Part shown: positions 50,619-63,978 of the stretch, one piece after another | How the letters are laid out: the number at the start of each line of letters is the position of its first letter | Numbering within the stretch: position 1 is the first letter of the stretch | Assembly (NCBI GenBank): GCA_014898415.1 | Contig: RCTD01000005.1 | Coordinates: 1,426,001-1,490,000 of the forward strand | DNA: 64,000 bases | Origin: Stromatinia cepivora | Taxonomy: Eukaryota; Ascomycota; Leotiomycetes; Helotiales; Sclerotiniaceae | Direction of reading: 5' to 3' | Notes under the pieces: model-generated | What the model was told of the DNA's origin: nothing | Databases searched by the model: none | The model's input: the letters and a program-made list of their open reading frames with translations, nothing else | Program-made: the position numbers and the translations under genes

Positions 50619-52129
50619 TTAAATGAATTCTATTAAAGATAATAATAATATCTAATCGTTTTGTCTTCAATTAATATAATGAATTAGATTTTGGTTTTGT
50701 TGTTTTATTTGATTATCGATCTGTAAATGAAATATTATTGATAATTTATAATATATTCTTAAATAGAAAAACAAGTTTTCTCAAAATTTATTAACAAATT
50801 ATAATTCTCAATTTAAAATTATTCTTTTTGATATATTGAAATCCTTAAAAATATATCAAAATATAATCTTTATTAGTTTCGATAAAATTATCGTTTTATT
50901 GATTAGAATATATTGAATAAATTTTATATATCTATTAATAACAACAAAGATAATATTATATATATATTTATTTATTTTTGAAGAAATTAGATTTATAATA
51001 AAATCCATTATTATTTTTTTCTAAGGATTAAAAGAGAATAATAGGATTTATAATTTATTATAAAATTAATAATATTTTATAATTGTTTATTAACAAATAA
51101 TATATATTTGTATATATCCTTTTATATCTTTCATTATATTAAATCAAAAATATTTATTTTTCAGAATTTCCCAGGTTTTCTTGATATTTCAATAATCTTT
51201 TATAGAATTATCGTAGTAGATTTTCAAGATTTCGACTTTTATAATTTCATTTGATAATATAAAGATATATTTATTATAAATAAACAAATTATCAATATCG
51301 ATTTTCCAAAATATAGTATCTTCAATTGAATTATATCGATATTTCAAATACTATTTGCTTTTTAGAAAATTATCATTTTTTAAAAATTATAATAAAGCAT
51401 TTTTTATTAATTTTAATATTGTTTCATTATTAATTAATATATTAATTATTCAATATAATATCAATTATTTATAATCAATTCCTATCAACAATTCTTTAAA
51501 ATTATTTAAAGATAAGTTATATCTTTTTTGTTGAAAAAGATTTATAATATTTTGTAAGAGTTCCATTTCCATTTTCGAAAAAAAGAAAATTACGATTATT
51601 ATTATAATATAAATAGTATTTTATTGATATTATTTATGTTTTCAATATAATCTATTTATTTCGATAGATTATTAATGGAATTTAATTTGTTTGATTTATA
51701 AATAATTATAAAGTTATAGATAATCAAGATTTTGATTTATTGTATTTATTTATTATTAAATTCTTTTCTTTATGAAATATTAAAGATTATTATAATCTAT
51801 TTTGATTATAATAATATATCGATTATTTATAATATAATATTATTATTAAACAAAAGTTATATAAATAATTAAAAATTCTTGATTATAAGTGAAGTATCTT
51901 TGTTTTGTTAGATTGGGTTTTTTCGAATAAAAGACAATAAAATATTATTGAAAAGTAATAGAATCGTTTATATTATTAAAAAACAATTGAGAAAATATAT
52001 ATTCTAATATAAATCTAGAAGTATTGGTTTCAATTAAAATTTGGAATGCTGAATCGAAATATCGGAATATCAGTATAAGAATGAAGATTTTTTTAAATTA
52101 TTAAAAGCATTTTGAATCTCTTTTGTTTA
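50619..52129. other. AT-rich relic DNA, unassigned
   Basis: Degraded AT-rich sequence. Faint reverse-transcriptase-like phrases can be read in plus frames (for example near 50690-50760 and 51160-51230), but stops and composition make family assignment unsafe. No gene supported. Confidence 0.35.
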
Positions 52130-52335
52130 TGTCGGGATAACTGTATACGGGGAAGTGAAGCTTATCAACGAACGTAGAATACTCTTGATAGTTAATACGT
52201 TTTGATTTGCCTGAAGAGCTAGAATCTATAGAAGGTGAAGAACTATATAATGGTGCATGCCGAGGCACTAGTGCAAGCACTAGTGAGCACGTGATCCTTA
52301 CCATCCTTACCATGCACGTGATTCATATTCCGACA
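52130..52335. repeat. Candidate solo LTR, unmutated
   Basis: A 206-bp island of normal base composition inside the AT-rich block. It begins TGTCGG and ends CCGACA, a perfect 6-bp inverted terminal pair. GTTTA precedes it (52125-52129) and GTT follows before element A2 starts, consistent with a GTTTA duplication split by the A2 insertion. It contains GCACTAGTGCAAGCACTAGT and repeated CCTTACCAT. Boundaries and size are LTR-like; orientation and internal partner are unknown. The open frame on the minus strand (52101-52313) is incidental. Confidence 0.6.
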
Positions 52336-52338
52336 GTT

Positions 52339-52620
52339 TGTCACGAATCGCGAACCACAGGAGGCTAATCACGTGATACCTTTTATCTCCTATATCAATT
52401 AATGAGCTGATCGTCCGTACATATACATTACAAATCATACGATTTAGTATAATAAAATAGTGACCCTAATAATACATATATACAGCTCTATAATTTACGA
52501 ATAAATATTTGTATATATATATCTAATTGCTCCCTACAAATTATAATTCTTCAATTATAGATTCTAAAGAACATAATTAACCCTATTTATTCAACTCTAC
52601 TACAATTTTTATATATTATA
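52339..52620 (+). repeat. 5' LTR of element A2
   Basis: 282 bp, same length as the A1 left LTR. Its first 100 bases are GC-preserved and its end is AT-only (TTTATATATTATA). Confidence 0.87.
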
Positions 52621-54391
52621 TTATTTATAATTCATTTACAAATATCCGATTATTTGATAACCTCTCAAATAATATCTTATTTTAATAATACTTTCTTAGA
52701 TAAACTTTTACAAATATTATATCCAAAAAAAAAAATCTATTCCAATTTAATCAATAAAAATATAAATTCCTTTAAAAGTATATTATTACTTTTACAATAC
52801 AATAAACTCCTTTTCCTATATATTCCAAACCTTCGAAAACCTATTCTAAAGAGTTATCTCCTTCTTTTCAATTATTTCAATAAATCTTTAAAGGAAATAT
52901 AGATACAGAATTGAATAATATTATTCTTAGAAAAAAAAAGAATAATAAAGAAAAGATTCTAATATATAAAATCGATATTCTTAATAATTCAATTGCTTCT
53001 TCTAAACCATTATTACAATTACAAAATCTTTATACAATAATTATAAATTTGAAAAAAAAGAATCGATAATTAAAAATTATAATAATAACGAGTTTTACAA
53101 TAATACAATCTTCTTCTGAATCCCAAATGATATTTATACAAATATCCAGATCAATAATAATACCTGAAACTCCCTTTATTCCTTCAATTGAAAACCAAAA
53201 ACCTTTACTCAAATAAATTCAAAGATCCTAAAATCAAAGAAAGAAAACTTTGATCAAACAATTTAATCATTCAGGACCCTTCGATAATTCTTCTTTCTCT
53301 TCAAAAAATAATAATTTATATAATAATCAAAAATCTCTTTATTCAAAAAACTAATTTAATCAATTAAAATCGCATTCCTGTATTAATTATAATTCGTATT
53401 AAAATATATATATACCAAAACCTACAAATCTTATTATTAAACTTAATAATAATATTAAATCTAAAACTAATTTGTAATAATTATTAATTATAGAATAATT
53501 CAAATTATATATTATTTTATTTAAAAATGAAATATAATACTATATATAAATAATCGATCAAACCAAATCAAAAATACAAATATATTATTATACTCTTTAT
53601 ATATAAATACCCCGATTTATAATATTCAAATTAAACGAACAATTTACAACGATCTATCAAAACCTAATCGAAATCAATAATATTTACTTTCAATACAAGA
53701 TATAGATTATATTTAATACAATTCAATATAACAATTTCCTAGAATAATATAGGAAATTCAAATTATTTATTATTTAAACAAAGATTATTAATAACAAAAT
53801 CCTATTTAAAAATCTTGAATAAAAGATTTCCGATTATCTTTTATAAATAATAATAATACCTATTAAAAATTATAAGATTATAAAAGAATTCATAAATATA
53901 TTTATTAAAATAAATCAAAATGAAGTTTTATTACAAAAACGAAATCGATATTGTATTGAATGAAATATCTTTGTAATTATTTATAAACTAACAATTACTA
54001 CAAATTCTTTACAATCTTTTCAGAATTCTAATAATTCTAATTTTGGAATCTTTATATTCCTAAAACCATTTCTATTCTGGAATAATTCTTCTAAATATAC
54101 AGACTCTATTATACCCAATAACTATTCGAACTTCAAATATTCATTGTTTTCTTCTTTTCCTAGAATAATATATATATCGATGCTTTATATTGATAATCTT
54201 AATGAAATCGAGATGATATTAAAAGAAATAGAAGAATTCGAAGAATATCGGGATACTGAAGAAGATTTCAATTCAGAAGTTATAATTGAAGTTATATAGA
54301 ATATCTATTTGAAGAAAAGAAAGTATTTAAAACCAAATGTTTAGATTCTGTTTTCATTCTAAATATTATATAGAATATAAGATTTTTTGAT

Positions 54392-54604
54392 TTGATAGAA
54401 TTTATAAAAGAAAAAGTACTCACTTTTTTCTATAATCTTTCGAAAAATGATTATATATTTCGATCAAAAGTATTTATTGATTCTAAAGCAAACAGATTTA
54501 TTTTTATTAATATTATACTTTTTATTTGTTTATTTCCTATATTTAAATTAAGAATTATATTATTTAAAGTTTCAATTAAAATTAAAAAATATAATAATAT
54601 ATAA
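54392..54604 (+). pseudogene. Ty3 retropepsin region in A2, active site mutated
   Basis: 70 codons open. Contains Val-Phe-Ile-Asp-Ser-Lys-Ala-Asn-Arg-Phe, matching the retropepsin Asp-Ser-Gly-Ala-Asn landmark with Gly changed to Lys (G-to-A changes), then a hydrophobic strand and Ile-Lys-Ile-Lys-Lys-Tyr-Asn-Asn. Element B is inserted just downstream. Confidence 0.6.
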
Positions 54605-54618
54605 AACTATATCATTAT

Positions 54619-54927
54619 TATCACGGGATAGTATGATTACAGAGCACTTTCAGGGATCGGGGAATAGATAGTATACGTGATTGATAGAGTAAAAGAATTG
54701 AATGATTTGCCCTTGATTATATGAATCAAGAACTGTATATATAGAACAAATGAATGGTTATCTAACTGATATACACTTTAATTAAACTAGATCTTTGTTT
54801 ATTAATATATCAGGATCACCTTATCAATTAATAGATTAGTAAAGGCTAATAAATCCTTCATTCTGATTGGAAAATATACATTTTGATTCTTCATAAGATA
54901 TAAAAGATCACAAAACTTTTTGTAATA
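54619..54927 (-). repeat. Left LTR of element B
   Basis: 309 bp. The outer part keeps G+C (TATCACGGGATAGTATGATT, then GGGATCGGGG) and the inner end is mutated (CTTTTTGTAATA in place of CTTTCCGTGACA). Confidence 0.87.
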
Positions 54928-57900
54928 TACCCTTTAAATCGAAAAGCGATCTAAAACAAATAGAAAAATATAAAAAATAGCAATTTATATAATTCATAAA
55001 TGAATATACAAAACAATTATAAACAAACATCAACAAAGAAATAATATAATATATAAACCTGAAATAATTCTAATACCTTTAGAATAAAGAAAAATTTGAT
55101 TATATATAAATCGCAAATTTCTCTTGATCTTCAGCTTACTATCTACGATATTCTTCGAAATCAAGATTTTGAATAATAAAAAGAAAGTTTTCCATTAGAA
55201 GAATATAAATAAATGATCGATCCTACAATATAACAATTGAAAATGTATATAATTGCTAAATTACAATATATTGATTACAATAACGAAATAAAATGAATAA
55301 ATTTTTAAAGATATATAGATCCCCTTTTCATATTTTCGTTTTTGTTTTAATCAAGTTTTTATTGATCATTATTATACTTAAGATTTTAGGATCTAAAAAG
55401 ACTAAATAAACGAATCTCAATTATATTAGACAAACAATAATTGAAAAGAAAGCTTTGAAAGAATCGAATATAAGAAAAAATCCTAATACTCTTTTAAAGA
55501 ATTAACAAATCGAATAAAAAGAATTAATAAATCTAATACAAATAACGAACCAAAATATCGATCTCTGAAAATATAATTTAACTAAATCTGCTTCTAAAAT
55601 GATATACAATCATTTATTTCAAAAACCATTTTCTTTTATCAAAAGAATTATTATTTATTATAATCAATTGTTTATTATAGATTCAAATAATAATTTGGAA
55701 ATAGATTTCATTTTTGAATTCTATTATATAATTGAAAGATTTTATTAATCCTATATTTGTAATTATCGAAGTAAAGATTATTCAATAAAGAAAAAAAAAA
55801 AAGAGGGTTTCTTTATCTAATAATAATAATCCATTCGATCCTTCGATATTAGGTTTTTCGAATAATGAATTAAATAAAGAAAAAAAAGAAAAAAGATCGT
55901 TGAAAATTATTAGTTTTTTAGTTAAAATAAAAGATAAAAGGAATTATAAAAAAAGAAATGATTATTTATATATTCGATATATAAAGTTGTTGATTATTAA
56001 AAGATATAATTTCTATAATAAATACTTTGTTGATTTTTTTAAACCAAATAATCATCGATATTGGAATTGTAATACTCATCTATATATTTCCTTACCAGTT
56101 TTTCTTTATTTTTTAATAAATTATTATATCATTATTTATCAACAAAATTCGAAAGTAAATTCTTCATTCATTCCCTACCTTCATAGTATATTGATTATTG
56201 ATTGTATAATCCAAACAGGGATATAGAATTGCAATGAAAATAATACTAAAAATCAAAAAGAAAAGAAAAATTGTTTCTTTATCCTTACATCATTATTCCC
56301 TCTTTCCTCATTATATTATTTACCAAAGTCCTTGAAAAACCAAACAAAAGAAATACATTATAATTTCGAAAAACGATAATGAAAATAAGAAAGAAAGAAT
56401 AATGAAAAAGAAAAGAAGAAAAAACAAATGATATATTTAAAGAAAAAAGAAAAAAGGAATAATCCTTTAATTTTTGTAATATCAATAATATTAATAACTT
56501 CAATTATTCCAATTATTCCTCGTTCTTTAATTATTACAGATAATCCAGAAACTCTTTTACTTGAACTTTAAGTTATTGAATTTAGAAAAAAATTTATCCT
56601 TTTTCAAAAATAGAAAAATAAAGAACAAAAAAATAATCGGCTTTAATTGTTCTTTATTTCCTGATGAATATAAAATATACAAATTGAAATATATTATAGA
56701 AAAATATAATAATCTAAAATATCAAATAGGATTTATTCTATTTACATCAAAAAAAAGAATTATGAATTTCAAATTATCGTTATTCAAATTCTATAATCCA
56801 GATTGTTATTATTCGAATTCTAAATCATCATTATTTAAGCTTTATAATCTTGTTATTCATATTTTGTAGATTAAAAAGGGATCAGAAATATTCGAACTTT
56901 TGTTTTGTAAGGTTTTTGATGAATCTATTAATAATTATATTAATAATCGGTAAATAAATTATATAAAAGTTCCTTTTTGAATATTCTTAATATAATTATA
57001 TATTTTGGATATCGATATAATATAGTTTTGTAATAATCCATTTGTTTTTATCAATTACCAATCTAATTGTTTATTGATTATTATAGAAAATAGTTATAGG
57101 TTTTTTCATTATTAAATCAATCTTTTTTAAGAAATGTAAAGTTGTTATAGTTTCTTTTGATATATATTTGATTTCGAGAAGTTCTATTTCGATAATCGAA
57201 ATAATCATAATATCTTATTTGAATACTTTCTATATAATTAAGCCATTGAAAAAGAATAAAATATATCTTTAAAATGATTAATAAATATCTAAATCATTCA
57301 CAAAAAAAATATCTAAAAAAATAAAAAGTTATAATATTTGATTATTATTATATTGAATTATAAGATATTTTATATTCTATAAATATTATAAACAATAATC
57401 GATAACTTTTATATAATTATTAAATAAATTGATCAAATAATAATTTAATTGTAAAACCACAAATGATATATCCATTTTTATAATAATTATAATATATAAT
57501 ATTGAATCCATTTTCTTTAATATATTTTTATAATATATATAAAAACTTGATCCTGATTTTTCCGAAATATTATTATCAAAAACAATATATTTATTATTCC
57601 ATTTATTACTTTGAATTTCTTAATAATCTTTTTAATATATATATTATAAACTAATCATAACTTTTTCTTGGATTAATTATAAAATATATATATACTTAGA
57701 AATCATTTAATGTTTCCCAAATCTTATAATTTATATATAACTTTAATTCCTTCGATAATCTTTATAACAATTGATTCGTTTTTTTTATAATAAATAATCT
57801 AAATATTATTTATAAAGAAAAGAATTATAATAATATACTTTAAATTAATATATAAATATAATTCCTTCTTATATTATACTAATCCTAATTTCTCGAATAT

Positions 57901-59145
57901 TCAAATGAAATCCCTAAACTATATAACTAAAGAATCTTATAAATTATATAAAACTTGATCGATTATAACATTTTTGTTTGGGATTTTGTATCCATTAAAT
58001 AGATAATATATAATTAAAATATTAAAAGAATTATATAGAATATTAATAAAGATATTAATTATATTATATTATTTTATTTCGAAATTATATTTAATAATAA
58101 TTATTATTACAATTCGAAATAATTAATTTACTAATATAACAATATAAATAATTTCAATAATACTTTTAACCTAAAGATTTCTTTATATTATTAAATATAA
58201 ACAATAATAAATAATTAAACCTTGATTATTATATTTATATATAAATATCCATTAAAAGGAAATCGATTTTATAAATTCCGATCCAGAATCGATTTCACAC
58301 CAAATTTTCTTAACCTTAAAATTATTAACCTTAAAATCGCAATTTTATTTGAACTAATATCTCATTTGATAATCTTCTAATTGATAATAAAAACAAAATA
58401 ATTTTGAAATTGCAAATATATGAATTTAAAGAAATAGTATTATTTATAATCTATTAATTGTAAACCAAATAAAAAATAATAATAGTTTTACTTCAATTTC
58501 AACAATAATTATATTATGAATTATTATAAATTAAGAATATTTCTTTATATTATTCATTCCTTATTGATCAAACCAAAATATAGAATAAAAATTATTTAAA
58601 CAAAATAATCTTATTGAATTTATCCTTTAAAATATAATAATTCCTATATAGAATCCAGTATTGAAATCGTTCTTTTGATAATATTGTTATATACACAATT
58701 GCCTTTATATATATATTAATTATTTTAGAATATAAAAGTTAAATAATTCTCAAAAAAGAGATAATTCCGAATAGTAATTATATAATTGAAATTCAAATGG
58801 ATTAATTTAAGCCTTAAATATTTCAATCCTTATAATACAAATTCTTTTAAATATCTATTCGAAATTATAAATCTATAAATCCTTTATAAATCAATTAAAT
58901 AAATATATAGGATATAATAATCTTTATAATAATTAGATTTCCTTTATAAAATATTTTAATTGATTATTTTAATATATATACTTTTTTTTGAAATATTAAA
59001 GTTGATCGATTAAAATAATCTCTGGATTATTTTTATATATACCGCGAAAAACTTCAATAATATAATTAATAGATTTATATTCTATATTCCCTATATCAAT
59101 ATATTCAATAAAATTAGGATCTATATTATTATTATAAATATCTTC

Positions 59146-59490
59146 TTAAACAATACCAAGATCTTTATTCACAAAATATAATTGCTTCTTAATAAAAGAA
59201 TCAGCTTTTTTAATTTCTTCAATAAAAAGATCGATCGATATTTGTATATCTTCATTATATACCTTATCCTTATCATTTAAAGAATTAAATAAATTGAATA
59301 ATCCTAAATCGATTTCTTTATTCTTATTATCATCTTCTAAATCTATATCTATCTCCAAGATCAATTCATTTGTAGATAATAAATCTGAAATATACTTGAT
59401 AAATAAATCAAAAACTTTTCGATCTATAAAAATAAATAGATAAATGAAATCTTTATAATTATCCTTATTTTGAATAATCATCCCATCCAT
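59146..59490 (-). pseudogene. Copia polyprotein segment in B (post-integrase acidic linker)
   Basis: 114 codons open on the minus strand, rich in Asp/Glu/Lys, following the integrase region in element orientation. Such acidic linkers separate integrase from reverse transcriptase in fungal copia elements. Survival of the frame reflects low C/G content, not selection. Confidence 0.5.
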
Positions 59491-60779
59491 TTCAATATAA
59501 TCTTATAAATCAAGAATTCTAATAAACTATTTAAGCTTTTTTATAATATAAATATCGATTATTCGATTAATAGAATCTATATAATAAATGAATTCCTTAT
59601 TAAATATTACATTTCGAATAATAATAACTTTATCGAATTTGGGTATCCATATACAATAGATCAATATATCTAAAATATAATTCATTAAATATTCAATATA
59701 TATTCAAGGATTGGTTTTGTATTATTTCCTATTAATTCCAATTTCTTTATTTTTATCCAAAAAATAAGTTCAGCATTTATACTTATAAATTCCATTCTAA
59801 TTGGGATAAAAATTGTTAAATATTTTTTTTGCAAATAGAGAATTATCTTTACAAAAATAATTATAGAATTATATATCAAATACTTTATTAGGCGATTTGA
59901 AGGATTTAACCTTCAAAGAATTTATATTATATAAATAAATAATAACTTATACCATTTCTATTCACAATTTGTTCAATAAATCTATTATAATCCATATTTT
60001 TATCTATTTTATGATTATTTTTTATTCTATATATTTTAATCCTTTATTGGATTCATATATATAAAATAGAAATAATTCGAATTCGATATTTTCTTATTTG
60101 ATCCATTTCTCAAATAATATTGCTTTTATAATTCCAATAATAAATATATTATTATCCTATTTGATCATTACAATCGTTAAACCATATTTACAATAAACCC
60201 AAATTACAAAGTTTTAAATGATTATAAATACTTCATTATATATTTTGCAATAAATTGAATATAAAAAATCTTATTATAATATATTTCTTTGATCAATAAG
60301 AATTATAATACATTGTTATACCCTTTATCAAAATCAAAAAGATCCTATTGAATTTTGTAAAAAAATCGAAATAATTAACAATTACTTAAAATACAAAAAA
60401 TGATTTGTTTTATATAAATACAAATATAATCAATACAATTGAAATAAATAATACCTTTTATTTTGATATTTTGCATTACAAATATTAAATATTCAAAAAC
60501 TTCCTTCCCTAAATACCCAAAACGTTTATATTACATTTCATTTATATCTTCTTTTGGAAAAGATAAATCATAAAAACAATAAAATACTTTATTTATTTTT
60601 CTATTTATTATTAAATATATTATAAAAAGATTATTTACAGAAATAAATAAAAGAATACTCGAATAAATAAAAAATGATTTGTATTCTAAAAATACAAGAT
60701 TTTCAATACAAATACATTAAACAACTATTATACTATTTGTATAATCTCCTTTACAAAAAATACAATCATATCCTGAAAA

Positions 60780-61166
60780 CTATAGATCAACTTTTTTTAA
60801 TCGAATTTCCGAAACAATATTAATATAAAAGCCAAAAATGAATACTATATCATTCAAAACCAAATCATTATTAAAATAACCTTCTCTCTTAATGATCCCT
60901 TTGATAATACAAATTCCGCATTCTAGAATTTGGAAACTAGAAATATCTATTTCTACAAAATTACTAGAATCGGATAATCGATATCGATAATTATCTAATA
61001 GAGATATATTATTCACAATATATATAGCATTACAATTATTGAATAAAATACTATTGAATAAATAGTATACTTTTATTACTATAAAATATACCCCTAATTG
61101 ATTACATCGAATATTCAAAATAATAATATTGATTAAAGATCCTAAAGGATTAATAGAACTTTTCAT
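60780..61166 (-). pseudogene. Copia protease/pre-integrase segment in B
   Basis: 128 codons open on the minus strand. After the region where the Asp-Ser-Gly motif would sit it reads Asn-Ile-Ser-Leu-Leu-Asp-Asn-Tyr, Phe-Val-Glu-Ile, Leu-Val-Leu-Asn-Asp-Ile-Val-Phe and Val-Ser-Glu-Ile-Arg, the landmarks between copia protease and the integrase zinc-finger region. Confidence 0.65.
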
Positions 61167-62592
61167 CCATTTCCTTTTGATTCAATTAAAATGAAATTGC
61201 TTTTATAAATACAATCTTATTCGATCCTTAATTACTTATAACTTGTTTTCGTTGAATACCTTTTTGAACAATAAATTAATCCTTTCAATAAATACTAATT
61301 TTATAACTTTACAATTATAAATAATATAATTATAACCAATTCCATTATTCTATTTAGATTCGATTCTACAAAGATATTCCCAAATCTTCTTGATCTTTTG
61401 ATTACTTTTAAAATTGATATTCTTTTTATTCTTCTCAAACTTTTTATTATTTTGAAAAAAGATAAATATAAAATATACTTCTTCTTTAGCTTTTAAGAAA
61501 ATAAAATCCTAAAAGATTAATTCTCCAAAAATATCTCCGAATTGTTTGAATAAAAAATTAAATAATCCGAATTAATTATTTATCTCAATCTATATAATCA
61601 TAATATTTACCCAAATTGAAAATATCCTAATATTAATAGTTTATAGAAAAATATTAATAACAATTTTATTTTATACTTTAGTAATCTTATATATAAAAGC
61701 TTTAATATAGATTATAATCCAATCTTTATACCATTTGATAAAATCGATTCTATTGAATAAGATTTGTATTAAAACAGACCGATATTCTAATAATATTACG
61801 AGTTTAATAATAATTATTATAAATACAAGCTTCCTTTTAAATATATTAATGATTATTTTGAATAAAAAAACTATAATATCTTGATTGAGAATGAATAATT
61901 TTATAAAGTATATTTGATCAATTGATAATTCGATTTATTTGTAAATATTACAAAAGATTTTGTGATTCTATATATATTCTTATTATCGATATCGATATTC
62001 CAATTAAAGAAAAACAAATTTGAAGAAGATTTTTTAAAAGATAATTGGAAATAGAACAATAAATTTATTAGAAATGAATCCCGATATATTATTATCAAAA
62101 TCTTTTATCTTTGTATCTTCATTAGTATTTTCTCTAAATTGAATTATTACAAAATATTCCGAGAATTTTTTTTAATATTGAATTTATTTTTTTTGATTAT
62201 ATTTAACTTAAAAATCGATAATGGAAAATAAAATAAATGGTTTGATTGAAAATCAATTGACCTGAATATAAATAAGTTTATTCGTTAAATCGGAATTTGG
62301 AATGAATATAATTAATATAAAAATAAATGGATCGCTTTTTAGATTGATTGAATCCTAGATTCCTTAAATTTGATATTTATTTTTCAAGTATAGATATTAT
62401 TTTGATTATTGAATATAGATTATAAGAAGAAGATCGTTTTGATTTTTTGTTATATTGAATAAAGGTAATTGAATTGATATAAATATTGAATTATAGATAA
62501 AATAGAAATGATATTTTAAGAATGATTCTTTGAGTATTTAATAATTATTGGATAGGAAATTATATAGATTTAAAGATTACTGGGTTTATAAT

Positions 62593-62901
62593 TATTACAA
62601 AATAGTATGATTATAAAGCATTTTTAGAGATCAGAGAATAGATGGTATATATAATTGATAAAGTAAAAGAATTGAATAATTTATTTTTGATTATATGAAT
62701 CAAAAGTTATATATATAGAATAAATAAATAATTATTTAGTCGATATACATTTTAATTAGGCTAAATCTTTGTTTATTAATATATCAGAATCATTTTATCA
62801 ATTAGTAGATTAATAAGGGTTAGTAGATCCTTCATTCTGATTGGAAAGTATACGCTTTGATCCTTTATAAGATACAGGGGATCACAGGGCTTTCCGTGAC
62901 A
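62593..62901 (-). repeat. Right LTR of element B
   Basis: 309 bp. The inner start is mutated (TATTACAAAATAGTATGATT) and the outer end intact (GGGGATCACAGGGCTTTCC, then GTGACA). Confidence 0.87.
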
Positions 62902-63717
62902 ATTATTTATTTCATATTCTTTAATTTAATGATCAATAATTATAAATAATCTTTTATCCTTTTCCTTATTATTGAATTAAGGAATTATAATATTATTTTA
63001 GATAGATTTTGATTATCAAAAATTCGAATAAAGCTTGATTACTTTAATCAATATTTCAAATAACTTAAAAAAAAATTCTATATCATTTTCTATTCGAACA
63101 ATTTCCTTATTATTTAATCATTCTTTTGTAAACAAAAAATCGATCAATTAATTCAATAAGATATTGATCAATAAAATAATCAATTCGAAGAATATTAAAA
63201 TCGAAAAGATTTATAATTAAATAAATCAATTGTAACTGATAATATATAACAAAAATCTTTAAATACAAATATAATACAGATTTTTATTGAAAAAGAAAAA
63301 GTTCTAATTCCCTTTAAATTCAATTCATTTCTTTTTCAATCAATTATATCATTATTATAGATCTACAAATATCTTTCTTATATATCGCCCGAAATCCTTA
63401 ATCTATATATATTCAAATCCGATAAGTTCCAATTAGAATATAAAAAAGACAAACAAATTGAACTCTTTATTATTATTTTGAAAAAACTCGATGATATAAT
63501 AAACTCCCAATAGAATGAATAATATACAGAAAAGAGAATATTGATTATTTTAATTAAATTCAAGAATATAAAAGTTCAAAAGAAACTTGATCAAATACTA
63601 ATCAAAATCGATTCAGAATCTAAAATATTATTTGAATATCGATAATATTATCGAACCTTTTCCAAATATAAATCAAACATTTTATTTTTTAATCAATTTT
63701 ATAATTATAAAATTATA

Positions 63718-63978
63718 TTGAAAAATAAAGAAAAAGTTTTATATTATAATCTATTTTATAAGATATCTTTAAAACAATTGAAAATTATTAAAGAATATAT
63801 TATAAATAATTTCAATAAAGGTTTCATTAAATCCAATCAAATTCTTTATATTATATCCATCCTATTCATTAAAAAACTCAATAATAATTTGAGGTTCTAT
63901 ATAGATTTCAGATTATTGAATTCCTTGATATATAAAGATCGATATCCCCTTTCTTTAATTGATGAAATATTTTCTTAG
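63718..63978 (+). pseudogene. Ty3/gypsy reverse transcriptase fragment in A2
   Basis: 86 codons open. Contains Leu-Lys-Ile-Ile-Lys-Glu-Tyr-Ile, Lys-Gly-Phe-Ile-Lys-Ser, Leu-Phe-Ile-Lys-Lys and Arg-Phe-Tyr-Ile-Asp-Phe-Arg-Leu-Leu-Asn-Ser, then Asp-Arg-Tyr-Pro-Leu and Leu-Ile-Asp-Glu. These match the gypsy RT start through the Asp-Tyr-Arg-x-Leu-Asn block. The corresponding A1 sequence (27463-27723) carries stops. Confidence 0.8.

Larger units (their letters stand above)
54619..62901 (-). mobile_element. Element B: full-length Ty1/copia retrotransposon nested in A2
   Basis: 8,283 bp flanked by ATTAT at 54614-54618 and 62902-62906. LTRs are 309 bp each: 54619-54927 and 62593-62901. Ends are TATCACGG (from TGTCACGG) and CCGTGACA. 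Minus-strand reading gives copia protease with its downstream linker (60780-61166: Asp-Asn-Tyr-Arg-Tyr, Asn-Asp-Ile-Val-Phe, Asn-Ile-Val-Ser-Glu-Ile-Arg), integrase C-terminal region (59685-59879) and a post-integrase acidic linker (59146-59490), in the order expected when read from 62901 to 54619. At 8.3 kb it is long for copia. All frames are broken. Confidence 0.87.
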
